From: Acidobacteria bacterium SCN 69-37
GTDB taxonomy: Bacteria; Acidobacteriota; Vicinamibacteria; Vicinamibacterales; SCN-69-37
Reading direction: 5' to 3'
Assembly (NCBI GenBank): GCA_001724025.1
Contig: MEDJ01000001.1
Location: 276,002-340,001 of the forward strand
Length of the DNA stretch: 64,000 bases
Shown here: positions 1 through 10,500 of the stretch, piece after piece
How positions within the stretch are numbered: position 1 is the stretch's first letter
How the letters are laid out: each line of letters begins with the position of its first letter
Position numbers and translations under genes: made by a program
The notes under the pieces: model-generated
What the model saw: the letters and a program-made list of their open reading frames with translations, nothing else
Database searches by the model: none
What the model was told of the DNA's origin: nothing

Positions 1-439
1 GCACGGTGGTGATGTATCGCGTCTTCTCCTTTGGGTAGAGTGACGCGATCAAGGGATTGATCACGCCTTCGATCAATCCATGCGAGAACCCGAACAGAAA
101 GAAGCCGCCATAGAGCATGGCGGTGCCGGCGTGACCAAAGACCGATGGAATCGGCGCGTCGGGCCGAGGCGCGAAGAGGATCAGCGCCACGCCGCCCAGA
201 TAGGACACCGCCGACCCGGCGTGCAGAATCCGCATGCCGATGACATCGACGAGCGTCCCGCTGATGACGATCGCCACCGTGAAGGCCCAGAATGCCGGGC
301 TGAAAATCACCCCCATCTGCTCGTTCGTGAGGTGGAACGCGTCGGTCATCTGGCCCGCGATATCGCCGCGGATGGCGAACGCCACCGAGGCCGTCGCAAT
401 GGAGAGACAACTCGTGACGAACAATCGTCGCCGATTCAT
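1..439 (-). CDS. MFS transporter, N-terminal part (runs off the left edge)
   Basis: Reading the minus strand from an ATG at 439 gives an open frame of 146 codons with no stop before the window edge. The product begins MNRRRLFVTSCLSIATA and has hydrophobic helices separated by short charged loops, including a long glycine-rich helix around residues 110-125. This is the pattern of the first four or so transmembrane segments of a major facilitator superfamily permease, probably an inner-membrane sugar or sugar-acid importer. A GGGGAG ribosome site precedes the start, and only 25 bases separate it from the stop of the SMP-30 lactonase gene, so the two are probably co-transcribed. Substrate is inferred from context only. 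Confidence 0.8.
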   Translation of the reverse strand, partial: MNRRRLFVTSCLSIATASVAFAIRGDIAGQMTDAFHLTNEQMGVIFSPAFWAFTVAIVISGTLVDVIGMRILHAGSAVSYLGGVALILFAPRPDAPIPSVFGHAGTAMLYGGFFLFGFSHGLIEGVINPLIASLYPKEKTRYITTV

Positions 440-464
440 GGACCACTCCCCGGAAGCCCCTCGT

Positions 465-1415
465 TCAAGGGCGAATGCCCGGAATGTTCAACTCGACGCG
501 ATAGACGCTCGTCTCCGCCGTGATATAGAGCGTCGCGGCGTCTTCGCCGGGACGGAGCGCCGCATCGTCAGCGTCCGTTGCCCACTTCCCCCAGTGAGCG
601 TTCGCGGGAATCTCGGGTGTGCGGATCGTACCGAGATGCGTGCCGTCTGGTGAAAAGATCCAGATGCCTCCCGGACCGGTCCCGTACACGTTGCCGGCTA
701 CGTCCAGCTTCAGACCATCCGGATTGCCCGGCGCCTTCTCGTCCGTGACATCGGCAAACACTCTTCCGTCACACAGGCCGCCGTCGCTGGTGATCGCGAA
801 GCGCTTCCACATGCGGCAACTGTCGTCGGAATTCGAGACGTACAGGTATTCCTCGCTCGGCGAAAACGCGAGGCCGTTCGGCCGCGTCATGCTCGCGTCG
901 AGAAGCGTCAGCGTCCCGTCGACATCGAGTTTGAAGATGCCATTGAACGGGAGTTCCTTCGCCCGATCACCATCCTGGTCGACGAGACCATACGGCGGAT
1001 CGGTGAAATACAGCGCCCCGTTCGACTTGTAGACAACGTCGTTGGGACTGTTGAGGCGCTTGCCCTGATAGCGATCGGCGAGCACCGTCAGACCGCCGTC
1101 ACGCTCGAGCCGGGTGACGCGCCGATTGCCGTGCTCGCAGATCGTGAGTCGGCCCTCGCAATCGAGCGTCAGGCCATTCGAGCCGATGAACGCCCCGGGC
1201 GGTGCCGCATCTCCGTCGTAGCCGCCCGGTCGCCGGAATTCCACAACGCCCTCGGACGGGGTCCACCGGTGGATGACGTTGCCAGGAATGTCGCTGAAGA
1301 GCAGGTAGCCGTCGCGAACGTAGACAGGCCCTTCGGTGAAGCCGAAGCCTGTGGCGATCCGTTCGAGACGCGCGCAACGGGACACGATGGCGTCGAATGC
1401 GGCGTCGCACGACAT
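465..1415 (-). CDS. SMP-30/gluconolactonase/LRE family protein
   Basis: A 316-residue six-bladed beta-propeller lactonase-like protein. The family hydrolyses sugar lactones using one divalent metal held by Glu, Asn and Asp. The matching segments are GFTEGPVYV (Glu28), NSPNDVVY, RPNGLAFSP and GNPDGLKLD, in the family order. I chose the ATG at 1415 because GGGAG lies just upstream and the fold begins directly after it; the frame stays open to 2747 but that extension is antisense-like, low-complexity sequence overlapping the TonB receptor gene. No signal peptide, so probably cytoplasmic. It sits between the TonB receptor and the MFS transporter on the same strand, consistent with lactone or aldonate uptake and opening. 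Confidence 0.88.
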   Translation of the reverse strand: MSCDAAFDAIVSRCARLERIATGFGFTEGPVYVRDGYLLFSDIPGNVIHRWTPSEGVVEFRRPGGYDGDAAPPGAFIGSNGLTLDCEGRLTICEHGNRRVTRLERDGGLTVLADRYQGKRLNSPNDVVYKSNGALYFTDPPYGLVDQDGDRAKELPFNGIFKLDVDGTLTLLDASMTRPNGLAFSPSEEYLYVSNSDDSCRMWKRFAITSDGGLCDGRVFADVTDEKAPGNPDGLKLDVAGNVYGTGPGGIWIFSPDGTHLGTIRTPEIPANAHWGKWATDADDAALRPGEDAATLYITAETSVYRVELNIPGIRP

Positions 1416-1574
1416 GATGCTCCCGCCTGTAATATCCGCACTATTCGGCACCGGCTGTTCCTCGGACATTCCACATCTGGCGCCAGCCCCTTGTCGTTCC
1501 CGGACCGCGGATGTCGATCGACGGTTCCAGGTCCCGCCCCGGCCGCAGGGCTCGATCCTGCTGGCAGGCGCCAT

Positions 1575-1596
1575 GCAGCGGGCGCACGCCCGCTGC
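1575..1596 (-). terminator. Hairpin after the TonB receptor gene
   Basis: A perfect inverted repeat with 10-base arms (GCAGCGGGCG and its complement) and 2 bases between lies 32 bases beyond the stop of the TonB receptor gene. There is no T tract, so it could be a terminator or a transcript-stabilising hairpin that lowers expression of the downstream lactonase relative to the receptor. Confidence 0.4.
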
Positions 1597-1627
1597 ACGG
1601 TCCGTCGCCGGCCTCTTCCGCACCTCG

Positions 1628-4600
1628 TCAGAAGCCGAACCGCAGGGTCAGCCGCACCGAGCGCATGTTGGCCGCAGACGTCACGGCCCCGAAGCCTGCG
1701 TTCTGCGGCCGCGTGCGTCCAGGGTCCATCGACCCGTCGGCCAGGTACTGCGAGTTGATGACCGTCTTCTGCACGGGGTTGTTCATCTGGATCTGCCCCT
1801 GTCGGTTCGTGTACGTGACGATGTTGAACGCGTTGAAGGCGTCCATTCGCAACTGAATATTGCGCCCACCGCCAAGGCGGATATTGCGAGCCAGCGAAAT
1901 GTCGACGTCCCGCTGCACGCACCCGCGCATGGCATTCCGGCCTGAGTCGAGCCCCACGCTGTAGAAGCTGGGGCCGGTGACCGCCATCGCGTTGAACTGC
2001 CGGTACTGATCGCCTGAGCACCCCGAGCCGGGATCGCCGAGGAAGACCACGCGAGCCCCCGTCGTGTTGTTCGCGAAGTCCGGTGAACCCGTCAGGTTCA
2101 CGGCGCTGCCGTTGTTCTGGTACGAGAACGACAGATCGTAGTTCGGCCCGGAACTCAGGTTGAAGATGCTCGACAACTGCCAGTCGTTGACGAGATACCC
2201 GAGGACCCGCTTCACGCCGTTGTCGGCCAGGAGGTCCGGCAGGTCCCACACGACGTTGCCACGCAGCACGTGCGGCTGTACCGACAAGTTCTTGTTCAGC
2301 TCCTCGTAGCGCGCCTGATCGCTGCGCACCGTGAACGAGCCGTCCGGCGCGTGTTGCAGGCGCCACGTCAGGCCTGTGTTGCCCACGAGCGAGATGCTGT
2401 AGGTGTAGTTCAGGCCAAACGAGATCCCGCTGCGGAAGCGGCGATTGAACGACGTCTGAATCGAATGATACGTGTCGGAGAACTCGGTCGTGTGCTGCCC
2501 GATGCTGCCGAAACCGCGGAACGGCCGCAGGAGATTGGTCGGCAATGCCGAGCCGCCAGGCGTCGCGCTCGGCGCCTGCGTCGTGTCCTGGTTCTCGGGC
2601 AGATAGGCCGCACCGAGATTGACCTGGTTCAGGTTGACCTGCGCGCCGCCCTGAAACGCTCCCAGCATGTTGTAGCCATGGTTGCCGACATAGGACACGT
2701 CGATGGTCGAGGCCCAGGGCAGGGCCATCTGCACGCCCAGGTTCCACTGGACCGACGAAGGGATCTTGGCCTCGTACTGGAAGACCACCAGGTTCGACGC
2801 GCCGCTGGTGCGGAAGCCCTCGTCGAGCGTCTGAAGCCGGGCGTTGGTCAGCACGGCCGATTCGGCAATCGGCGGATTGGACGGGATCGAGAACGTGGTG
2901 TTGCCGTCAGGCCTGTCGTAGAACAGGCCCGCGCCGCCGCGGACAACGATGCCCTGGGTACCGGTCAGGTCGTAGGCGAAGCCGAAGCGTGGACCAAAGA
3001 CGAGAGCCGGCCACACATACGACTCCTTCGCAATGCCCTGACCGGCCTGGCGAATGCCGTTGATCGGATCGCCCGAGCCAGGAATCACCGTGGCCACGGC
3101 CGACGATGTGCTGAGCACGTTCGGGTTGTCCAGTATCTGCCCGGTCACCGGATTCATCGCCATGCGGTTGTTGCCCGAGCAGATCGCCGCGTTGTTGCGG
3201 CAGCCCGGCACATACAGCAGCGGCGCCGCGCTGACGTTCCACAGGTTCGGGAAGAAGTTCGTCATCTGCTCGAACGTATCGTAGGTCGGCTGCTGCCGCG
3301 TGAACCGCATGCCGTAATCGATGGTCAGGCGGTTGGTCATGCGCCAGTTGTCCTGCGCGTAGAACTCGGTGTTGTTGTAGATCGTGTTGGCCTCGATCAA
3401 TCGCGACGCCTGCGAGAAGGTCGTGAACACGCCGGTCGCGGCATTGGCGAACCCGAAGCCCGTATCGAGCGGGTTGTTCGTGTTGTTGCCGAAGTTGATC
3501 GTGCCGTGGAAGGCGCTGCCGCCCCCGCCGCCGCCCTGTCCGGTATTCTGCGGCTTGTACGCGTAGTTGTTATAGAAGCCCGCCTTGAAGGTATGGCGGC
3601 CAGCGACCTTGGTCAACGACACCGACACGTCACGCGTCAGGTTCAGCGTGACCCAGCCGGGGTAGGTCAGGTCCGGCGGTGCACTGCCGATGAGCCCGCC
3701 CCACTGCAGCACCGGAATCAGATTGACGCTCGTGCCGTCGAAGTACGCCGCGCCACCAGCGGCCTTTGCGCGGGTCAGTGCGTCGTGCTGGTAGTAGCGC
3801 GGATCGACCCACCCGGCATCCGGATAGATCATCGGCAGATCCGGGAACATCGCAAGCCGGTCGGACGCGGAGTTCGACAGGAAGCCGCCGGCGTTGCCGC
3901 CAGCCAGTTCGTTCTTCGTTTCGCCGTAGGTCGCCTCGAGGAACGTCGTGGCGTTGATCGTCCAGTTGGCCGTGGCGCCCCACACGTGACGATATGGATA
4001 CGGCACCAGGATGTCGTTGTACCCGGGCATGGTGCCCTCGACGATGCGCTCGCGCGCGCGCTGTCCGGCCCATCGGGCGTTGAATCGCAACCCGGGTGTG
4101 AGCTGATAGTCCACGCGCACCGACGGCTGGTGCGTCAGGTTCTTGTCGATCGGCCGTGCCAACTCCAGGTTCCAGGCGTTGGGCACCGTCTGGGCCACGT
4201 TCGGTTCCGGGTAGGAGTTCAGGATCCGGAGACCGGTCTCGTAGAGGTTCTCGCGCGGAATGATGTTGTCGGGGTACGGCTCACGCGTCAGCGGATCGCG
4301 CAGTTGCGGAATCGGCCGTCCCTGGTTGTCGAGCGACTCCGAGAAGTTCCCCATCCGCTCGAGCGCCGTGGGCACGCGGAAGCGGTTGATGACTCCGCTC
4401 GTCTGCTGCGGGAAGTACTCGTGGCTGTAGAAGAAGAACAGTTTGTTGTCACCGCCCGGGCGGCCTACGGGGCCACCCAGCGAATAGCCCCATCGGCGGC
4501 TCTTACTCACGGGCTTTGCCACGCCGTTCTGTTGGTTCTGCCAGGAGTTCGTATTCCAGTCCGAATTGTCCTCGATGTCGTAGACCGACCCGCGGAACTG

Positions 4601-5332
4601 ATTGGTGCCGCCCTTGGTGACGGCGGCGATCTGCAGACCGCTGGCGCGGCCGTACTCGGCCTGATAGCCCTGCGTGAGCACCTTGACCTCGGCAATCGCT
4701 TCGACGTTCAGGTTGAGCATCTGGGTGTTGCTGCCGGTGTCCATGGCCGAGACGCCGTCCATCGTGATGTTGTTCTGGCCGGCGCCGCCGATGCGCGTGC
4801 CACCCGCCGACGCGCCGCCCACCATGACGCCAGGCACGAGGCGCGTCAGATCCGTGAAGTTGCGGCCGCCACCGAGCGGCAGGCTCTCGACCTGGATGCT
4901 GGAGATCGTCTGCGACCGCTCACCACTCTGCGCCTGGATGAGGGGCGCCTCAGCGGTGACGTCGACGGTCTCACTCGCGCCGCCAGGTTCGATGACGAGA
5001 ATGCCAACGGCCACGCGTTCGCCGCCGCTGACCGGCACACCCGTCCGGCGGGCCGTCCGGAACCCGGGCATCGTCACTTCGATGCTGTAGGTGTCGGGCG
5101 TGATGTTCGGGAGCACATAGTCTCCCGTCGCGTTCGTGATCGCAGGAACGCCTCGCGTGCCGCGCGTCTCACTGATCAACACGACGACCGCACCGGGGAT
5201 GACGCCCCCGGAGCTGTCCTGAATGGTTCCTGCGACCGTCCCCGTCGCCTGTCCCACGGCCGTCGACGGCGCCAGACAGAGCACCAGGACGACCGCGAAG
5301 AACAGCCCCCTGACTCTCCAATTACCTGACAT
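1628..5332 (-). CDS. TonB-dependent receptor, Oar-like, with N-terminal carboxypeptidase-regulatory domain
   Basis: A 1234-residue outer-membrane receptor. Order of parts: signal peptide (residues 1-29, hydrophobic run FFAVVLVLCLAPSTAVGQA), a carboxypeptidase-regulatory-like beta-sandwich (about 30-115, with GTVAGTIQDSSGGVIPGA), a plug domain (about 130-240, with ESLPLGGGRNFTDLTRLVPG), then a long beta-barrel ending in the aromatic residue of RLTLRFGF. This Oar-like type is much expanded in Acidobacteriota, and its ligands are mostly unknown, probably oligosaccharides or other large solutes. The ATG at 5332 is preferred over an ATG 12 bases upstream because GGAGGAG lies at correct spacing only for the former. 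Its neighbours suggest carbohydrate uptake. Confidence 0.92.
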   Translation of the reverse strand: MSGNWRVRGLFFAVVLVLCLAPSTAVGQATGTVAGTIQDSSGGVIPGAVVVLISETRGTRGVPAITNATGDYVLPNITPDTYSIEVTMPGFRTARRTGVPVSGGERVAVGILVIEPGGASETVDVTAEAPLIQAQSGERSQTISSIQVESLPLGGGRNFTDLTRLVPGVMVGGASAGGTRIGGAGQNNITMDGVSAMDTGSNTQMLNLNVEAIAEVKVLTQGYQAEYGRASGLQIAAVTKGGTNQFRGSVYDIEDNSDWNTNSWQNQQNGVAKPVSKSRRWGYSLGGPVGRPGGDNKLFFFYSHEYFPQQTSGVINRFRVPTALERMGNFSESLDNQGRPIPQLRDPLTREPYPDNIIPRENLYETGLRILNSYPEPNVAQTVPNAWNLELARPIDKNLTHQPSVRVDYQLTPGLRFNARWAGQRARERIVEGTMPGYNDILVPYPYRHVWGATANWTINATTFLEATYGETKNELAGGNAGGFLSNSASDRLAMFPDLPMIYPDAGWVDPRYYQHDALTRAKAAGGAAYFDGTSVNLIPVLQWGGLIGSAPPDLTYPGWVTLNLTRDVSVSLTKVAGRHTFKAGFYNNYAYKPQNTGQGGGGGGSAFHGTINFGNNTNNPLDTGFGFANAATGVFTTFSQASRLIEANTIYNNTEFYAQDNWRMTNRLTIDYGMRFTRQQPTYDTFEQMTNFFPNLWNVSAAPLLYVPGCRNNAAICSGNNRMAMNPVTGQILDNPNVLSTSSAVATVIPGSGDPINGIRQAGQGIAKESYVWPALVFGPRFGFAYDLTGTQGIVVRGGAGLFYDRPDGNTTFSIPSNPPIAESAVLTNARLQTLDEGFRTSGASNLVVFQYEAKIPSSVQWNLGVQMALPWASTIDVSYVGNHGYNMLGAFQGGAQVNLNQVNLGAAYLPENQDTTQAPSATPGGSALPTNLLRPFRGFGSIGQHTTEFSDTYHSIQTSFNRRFRSGISFGLNYTYSISLVGNTGLTWRLQHAPDGSFTVRSDQARYEELNKNLSVQPHVLRGNVVWDLPDLLADNGVKRVLGYLVNDWQLSSIFNLSSGPNYDLSFSYQNNGSAVNLTGSPDFANNTTGARVVFLGDPGSGCSGDQYRQFNAMAVTGPSFYSVGLDSGRNAMRGCVQRDVDISLARNIRLGGGRNIQLRMDAFNAFNIVTYTNRQGQIQMNNPVQKTVINSQYLADGSMDPGRTRPQNAGFGAVTSAANMRSVRLTLRFGF

Positions 5333-5501
5333 CCACTCCTCCATGCTCCCGCACTGTGCTACCGCCGACCGCTCACTCGCAGCCTTCCGCATGCGGTGCG
5401 CCCGCGCGGACCGCCGGTCCAAACCGTCGGTCTCACCGAGCGGTCATCGCTTCTACCAGTGTCGAGGTAATGCATGCTAGGCCACGCCTTCGACAGGTGT
5501 C

Positions 5502-5530
5502 TTGTCGCTTTCTTCGGATAGGGCTAGAAT
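5502..5530 (+). promoter_or_regulatory. Predicted sigma-70 promoter of the PAS-AraC gene
   Basis: TTGTCG at 5502-5507 and TAGAAT at 5525-5530 are separated by exactly 17 bases. A start near 5537 would leave a leader of about 15 bases before the ATG at 5552. It lies in the divergent gap between the regulator and the TonB receptor gene. Confidence 0.5.
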
Positions 5531-5551
5531 TCCGGCACAACGGGACTTCCC

Positions 5552-6301
5552 ATGACGCTCAACACCGCTCAACTCCAGGCTGAGTTGCTGTCGCAGCTTG
5601 CCGTTCCGTTCACGGGCGAGACGCTGTTCGACAGCGTCTCGGACGTCGTGTTCTTCATGAAGAACGAGCGCGGCGAGTATGTCGTGGTCAACCAGACGCT
5701 GGTCGAACGGTGCGGGTGTCGTGACAAGCGCGATCTGGTGGGACGTCGCGCAGACGACGTCTTTCCCAAGCCACTCGGGGACGCCTGTCGGGCCTCAGAC
5801 GAAAGCGTGCTGCACGATCGTACGGCCGTCCTTCACGAGCTCGAACTTCACTTTTATCCGTCGCGTGAGCGCGGCTGGTGCCTGACCACGAAGCTGCCGC
5901 TGCACGACTCGCGGGGGCGCGTCATCGGCCTGGTTGGCCTCTCCAAAGATCTCCCCTCGGGCGACGTCGAGGACTACTCGGTCGTGGCGCGTGCGGTCCG
6001 GCACATCCAGCACCACATCGATACGCCGCTGCGCGTCGGGGACCTGGCGATGCAGAGCGGCCTGTCGGCGTATCAGTTCGAGCAGCGCATCCAACAGGTA
6101 TTCCACCTCACGGCCGGCCAACTGATCCGGCGCGTCCGCATGGAGGCCGCGATGCAGCGCCTGCGCGACACTGCGGATTCGATCGCCACGATTGCCCTCG
6201 ATTGTGGCTATTCCGATCAGAGTGCGTTCACACGGCAGTTCCGCCGAGCCATCGGCCAGTCGCCATCGGCCTACCGACTCGTCAGTCAGAGGCGCGACTG
6301 A
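5552..6301 (+). CDS. AraC-family transcriptional regulator with N-terminal PAS domain
   Basis: A 249-residue regulator. Residues about 20-130 look like a PAS sensor (DVVFFMKNERGEYVVVNQT, then a second strand set ending GRVIGLVGLSKDL). Residues about 145-245 form the two helix-turn-helix units of the AraC family, with the second-helix signature ATIALDCGYSDQSAFTRQF and the terminal GQSPSAYR. It is transcribed divergently from the TonB receptor and next to the isomerase gene, so it probably controls one or both in response to a small ligand bound by PAS. The PAS-first arrangement differs from the more common AraC sensor (cupin) domain. Ligand unknown. Confidence 0.88.
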   Translation: MTLNTAQLQAELLSQLAVPFTGETLFDSVSDVVFFMKNERGEYVVVNQTLVERCGCRDKRDLVGRRADDVFPKPLGDACRASDESVLHDRTAVLHELELHFYPSRERGWCLTTKLPLHDSRGRVIGLVGLSKDLPSGDVEDYSVVARAVRHIQHHIDTPLRVGDLAMQSGLSAYQFEQRIQQVFHLTAGQLIRRVRMEAAMQRLRDTADSIATIALDCGYSDQSAFTRQFRRAIGQSPSAYRLVSQRRD

Positions 6302-6524
6302 CAGCGCGCGACGGGGACGCCCGGTCCAGATCCTCGCCTGTCGTCCTCCGAACCTGACGCGGTACCCCTGGACGAAGGGCGGGTCGGTTGTGCCGAAAAC
6401 CAAGCGGGCACCGCCCAGACCGCCAAGACATTCACGCCGCCGCATGCCAGAATGTCGACAAATTCCACACAGGGCGTTCCGCGGCACGGGGCACGACGCG
6501 GACCGCCGTATGAAAGGGCGAGGC

Positions 6525-7433
6525 ATGACTCCAACCACCAGGCGCTCCGCGCTCAAGGCGCTCACCGGCACGGCCGCCGTCACCGCTGTGGCATCGCAGC
6601 TCAGCGCCAGCCTGTCGGCCGCGGATCAGGCGCTGGGTCCGCTCAAGGGCCGCGTCAGACACTCGGTCTGCAAGTGGACCTTCCCCGACATCCCGCTCGA
6701 TCAGTTCGCCGGCATCTGCAAGGACCTCGGCATGTCGTCGATCGAACTGCTGCAGCCGACCGACATGGAGACGCTGGGCCGACACGGGCTCACCATTGCC
6801 ATGTGCAGCGGCCGCGGCGCCAAGCACGCGAGCGGCGTGGCCGTCGGCGGCATTCCGCGCGCCTGGAACCGCGTCGAGTACCACGACGTGCTCCTCGAGG
6901 CCGCCGAGCAACAGATCGCGACGCTCGCCTCGCTCGGCCTCCCCAACATGATCTGCTTCTCTGGCAACCGCGACGGGCTCGACGATGAGCAGGGGCTGGA
7001 GAACTGCGCGATCGGCCTCAAACGGCTGATGCCCGCGGCGGAACGCCACAAGGTGGTCGTCTGCATGGAGCTGCTCAACAGCAAGGTCAACCATCCCGAC
7101 TACATGTGCGATCACTCGGCGTGGGGCGTGGAACTGTGCAAGCGCGTCGGATCGGATCACTTCAAGCTGCTGTACGACATCTACCACATGCAGATCATGG
7201 AAGGGGACGTCATCCGCACCATCCGCGATTCGCACCAGTACTTCGGCCACTACCACACGGGCGGCGTCCCGGGGCGCCACGAGATCGACGAATCGCAGGA
7301 GCTCTACTACCCGGCCGTCATCAAGGCGATCGTCGAGACCGGGTACACGGGACACATCGGCCAGGAGTTCCAGCCGGCGCGCGCGGACAAGATCGCGTCG
7401 CTCCGGCAGAGCATCGCCATCTGCGACGTCTGA
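6525..7433 (+). CDS. TAT-exported sugar phosphate isomerase/epimerase (hydroxypyruvate-isomerase-like TIM barrel)
   Basis: A 302-residue protein beginning with a twin-arginine export signal (TTRRSALKALTGTAA, cleavage near residue 34). The rest matches the xylose-isomerase-like TIM-barrel fold of the hydroxypyruvate isomerase group. Likely metal and catalytic acids sit at strand ends: the Glu of VVCMELLNS, the Asp of LLYDIYHMQ, the His of GHYHTGGVPGRHE, and the Glu of GHIGQEFQP. The ATG at 6525 follows an AGGGCGAGG ribosome site; an ATG at 6510 is possible but would lengthen the n-region. Periplasmic versions of this fold are common next to sugar uptake genes. Exact substrate cannot be read from the sequence. 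Confidence 0.85.
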   Translation: MTPTTRRSALKALTGTAAVTAVASQLSASLSAADQALGPLKGRVRHSVCKWTFPDIPLDQFAGICKDLGMSSIELLQPTDMETLGRHGLTIAMCSGRGAKHASGVAVGGIPRAWNRVEYHDVLLEAAEQQIATLASLGLPNMICFSGNRDGLDDEQGLENCAIGLKRLMPAAERHKVVVCMELLNSKVNHPDYMCDHSAWGVELCKRVGSDHFKLLYDIYHMQIMEGDVIRTIRDSHQYFGHYHTGGVPGRHEIDESQELYYPAVIKAIVETGYTGHIGQEFQPARADKIASLRQSIAICDV

Positions 7434-7532
7434 GCCGTGGGACACGAGGCCGCCGGCGTCGAGAACGATTCTCACGGCCAGGCGACTACGCTCACGAACG
7501 CCGCTCCCGTCAGGAGATCGAAAGCCGACGCC

Positions 7533-10500
7533 ATGCCGACACGTCCATACCGTTCTGTCGTTCCCGAACCGATCGCGCCCCGCCGCGCCGGCCGTCACCT
7601 GGTTGCCGCCGTCCTCGGCCTGCTGCTCGCCTCGACCAGCGCCTCGCTCCAGACGCCGCCCCCGCAGCCGCCCGAGGTGGTCGGCCAGTCCGTCCGGCTC
7701 GATCCCGCGGCCGCAAGCCGCGTGACCACTGATGCCCGCGCCGCCATCCCGGCGCGACTCGCCGACGGGCTGATACTGTCCGTGTGGGCCACGGCCGATC
7801 TGGCGCCAGCCTCGCTGGTGGCCGTGGACCTGGCGCCCGACGGCACGGCCTACATCACCGTGGCCCGTCGTTCCGGCGGCCCGCTCGACACGCGCCAGCA
7901 CCCGGACTGGGTGCCCGAGGTCCTGTCGCTCAGGACCACCGAAGCGCTGCGGCAGTTCTTCCAGCGCCGGATCGCCACGGCCGACAGCGACAGGAACCAG
8001 TGGCTGCCCGATCACAATCAGGACGGTGTCCACGACTATCGCGATCTGATGCACGTCCAGGATCGAGTCTATCGCCTCGCCGACACGAATGACGACGGCG
8101 TGGCGGATACTTCCACGCTGGTCTTCTCCGGCTTCAACGAGGACATGGCCGGCGACATCCTCGGCGGCATCCTGCGACACGAGAGCGGCGACCTGTACGT
8201 GACGATCGCTCCGGACCTGTGGCGCCTGCGCGACACCGATGGCGATGGGGTCTTCGACGAGAAGACGTCGATCAGCCACGGGTACTCCGTCCACCCGTCG
8301 TTCTCCGCTCACGGCCTCTCCGCACCGATGCAGGGCCCGGACGGCATGATCTACTGGAAGATCGGCGAGATCGGCATGCACGTCGTCGACAAGTCCGGAC
8401 GCGAGTGGGCCTACCCGCACACGGGCGCGGTCCTTCGCGCGAATCCCGATGGCACGGACTTCGAGGTCTATGCCTCGGGCGTCCGCAACCCGCACGAGAT
8501 CGCGTTCGACGAGCACGGCGATCTGTTCGCGGTCGACAACGACGGCGACTATCCGGGTGAACTCGAGCGGCTCATCTACATCGCCCAGGGAAGCGACACC
8601 GGCTGGCGCTCGACGTGGCAGTACGGCAAATACACCGACCCGGCCAACAACCGCTATAACCCGTGGCTCGACGAGGGCATGTCGAAGGTGTGGTTCGAGG
8701 GACAGCCGGCGCACATCACGCCGCCGCTCGCGCCCTACTACACCGGCCCGTCGGGGTTTGCCTACAACCCGGGCACGGCCCTCGGTCCACGCTGGGCCCG
8801 CCACTTCTTCGGCACGAGCTACAACTACAACGCCGCCACCGCCGTCGTCTATGGCTTCACCCTGGACCCGAAGGGCGCTGGATTCGAGCTTGCCGAGAAC
8901 ACGCACGTGGCCGACGGCGTGCTGAGCCAGGGTCTGCGGGTCGGTCCCGACGGTGCGCTCTATCTCACCGTCCGGTCGACGGCCGACACGCGCATCGTGA
9001 AGATCGACACGACCGATCCCACCAATCGCGCGATTCGTGCGGAGGTCCAGGCGCTGCTCATCGCGTCGTTCGGCGATCGCTCCGTGGCGGACCTGCGTGC
9101 GCTGCTGGCGCACGCCGACATGCGCGTGCGGCAGAAGGCCCAGTTCGAACTGGTGCGGCGGGCCGATGACGACGCGCTGTTGGCCACGGCCACCGATCGC
9201 GGTCACCAGCTGGCGCGCATCCACGCGATCTGGGGACTGGGCCAGCTGTTGCGGAGCCACACGATTGCGGCGCCTGCGATCACGCCGTTCCTGACCGACG
9301 CGGACTCGGAGATCCGCGCCCAGGCCGCGAAGGTGCTCGGTCACGCGCGCGCGGCGTCGGCGGCCGGCGCACTGCGGCCGCTCGTGCAGGACCAGGACGC
9401 TCGCGTCCGCGCGCAGGCCACGATTGCGGTCGGCCGGATCGGCGATCAGGCGGCGCTGCCGGTCGTCGCCGCGATGCTGGCGACCGATGCCGAGCACGAC
9501 CTGTACCTGCGCAGCGCCGGTGTCGTCGCGTTCACCGCGATCGGCGATCGTGCCGGCCTCGCGGCCCTCGCGGATCACCCGTCGCGCGGGGTCCGCATGG
9601 CCGCCGTTGCCGCGCTGCGGCGGCTCCATGACGCCGGCGTGGCGCGGTTCCTCGACGACACGGATCCGCTGGTCCTGGCCGAGGCCGCCAGCGCGATCAA
9701 CGACGAGGGCGGCATCCTGCCCGCGGTGCCCGCGCTGGCGCAGCTGCTCGATCGCGAGCATCTCTCGGGCGAACGGATCGTCAGGCGGGCCATCAGCGCC
9801 AACCTGCGCGTCGGCGATCCGGCGGCCGTCGCCCGCGTGCTCGCCTTTGCCCGGCGTTCTGCGCAACCCGAGGCGTTGCGCGTCGAGGCCATCGGCACGC
9901 TGGGCGCCTGGGCCGCACCCTCGAACATGGACCGCGTCGACGGCGCATGGATCGCCCCACTCCCCGCGCGCCAGGCATCGGACGCGCAACAGGCGCTGAC
10001 GGCGCTCGTCGGGACGCTCGACGCCCCTGACAGCACGCCGGCCCTGAAGGTCGCGTGGCTCGATGCTGCTGGACGGATCGGCCTCACGTCGATGGGCCCG
10101 CAGATTCTGGCGCGCCTGCGTGCGGACACCGACGCCACGGTGCGCGTGGCGGCGCTGCGCGCGCTCGTGGCGCTCGGCGTCCCCGAGGTATCCCAGGGCA
10201 TCGACGTCGCCGTCGTCGACAGCGATGCGACGGTCCGCACGGAGGCCATCAGCGCCATGCCGGCGCTCTCGATTCCGGACGACACCAAGGTGCGGAACCT
10301 GCTGCGCGTGATCGACAAGGGCGTGCCGCGCGAACAGCAGAGCGCACTCGGCGCCATCGGCCGCATTGGCGGCGCCGAGGCTGTCGGGGGGCTCGGACGA
10401 CTGGCCGACGCCCTGACGGCCGGCTCGCTGGCCCCGGACGTCCAGCTCGATCTGCTCGACGCGATGCGCGAGACAGGCGCCGCGCCGCTCCAGGCTCGAC

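Noticed and set aside
1416..2747. N-terminal extension of the SMP-30 frame to 760 residues
   Set aside because: The extension overlaps the TonB receptor gene in another frame and has no family sequence; the real start at 1415 has a ribosome site.
2270..5329. A 1019-codon open frame on the plus strand
   Set aside because: Mirror frame of the TonB receptor gene, with Arg/Val/His bias and no domain pattern.
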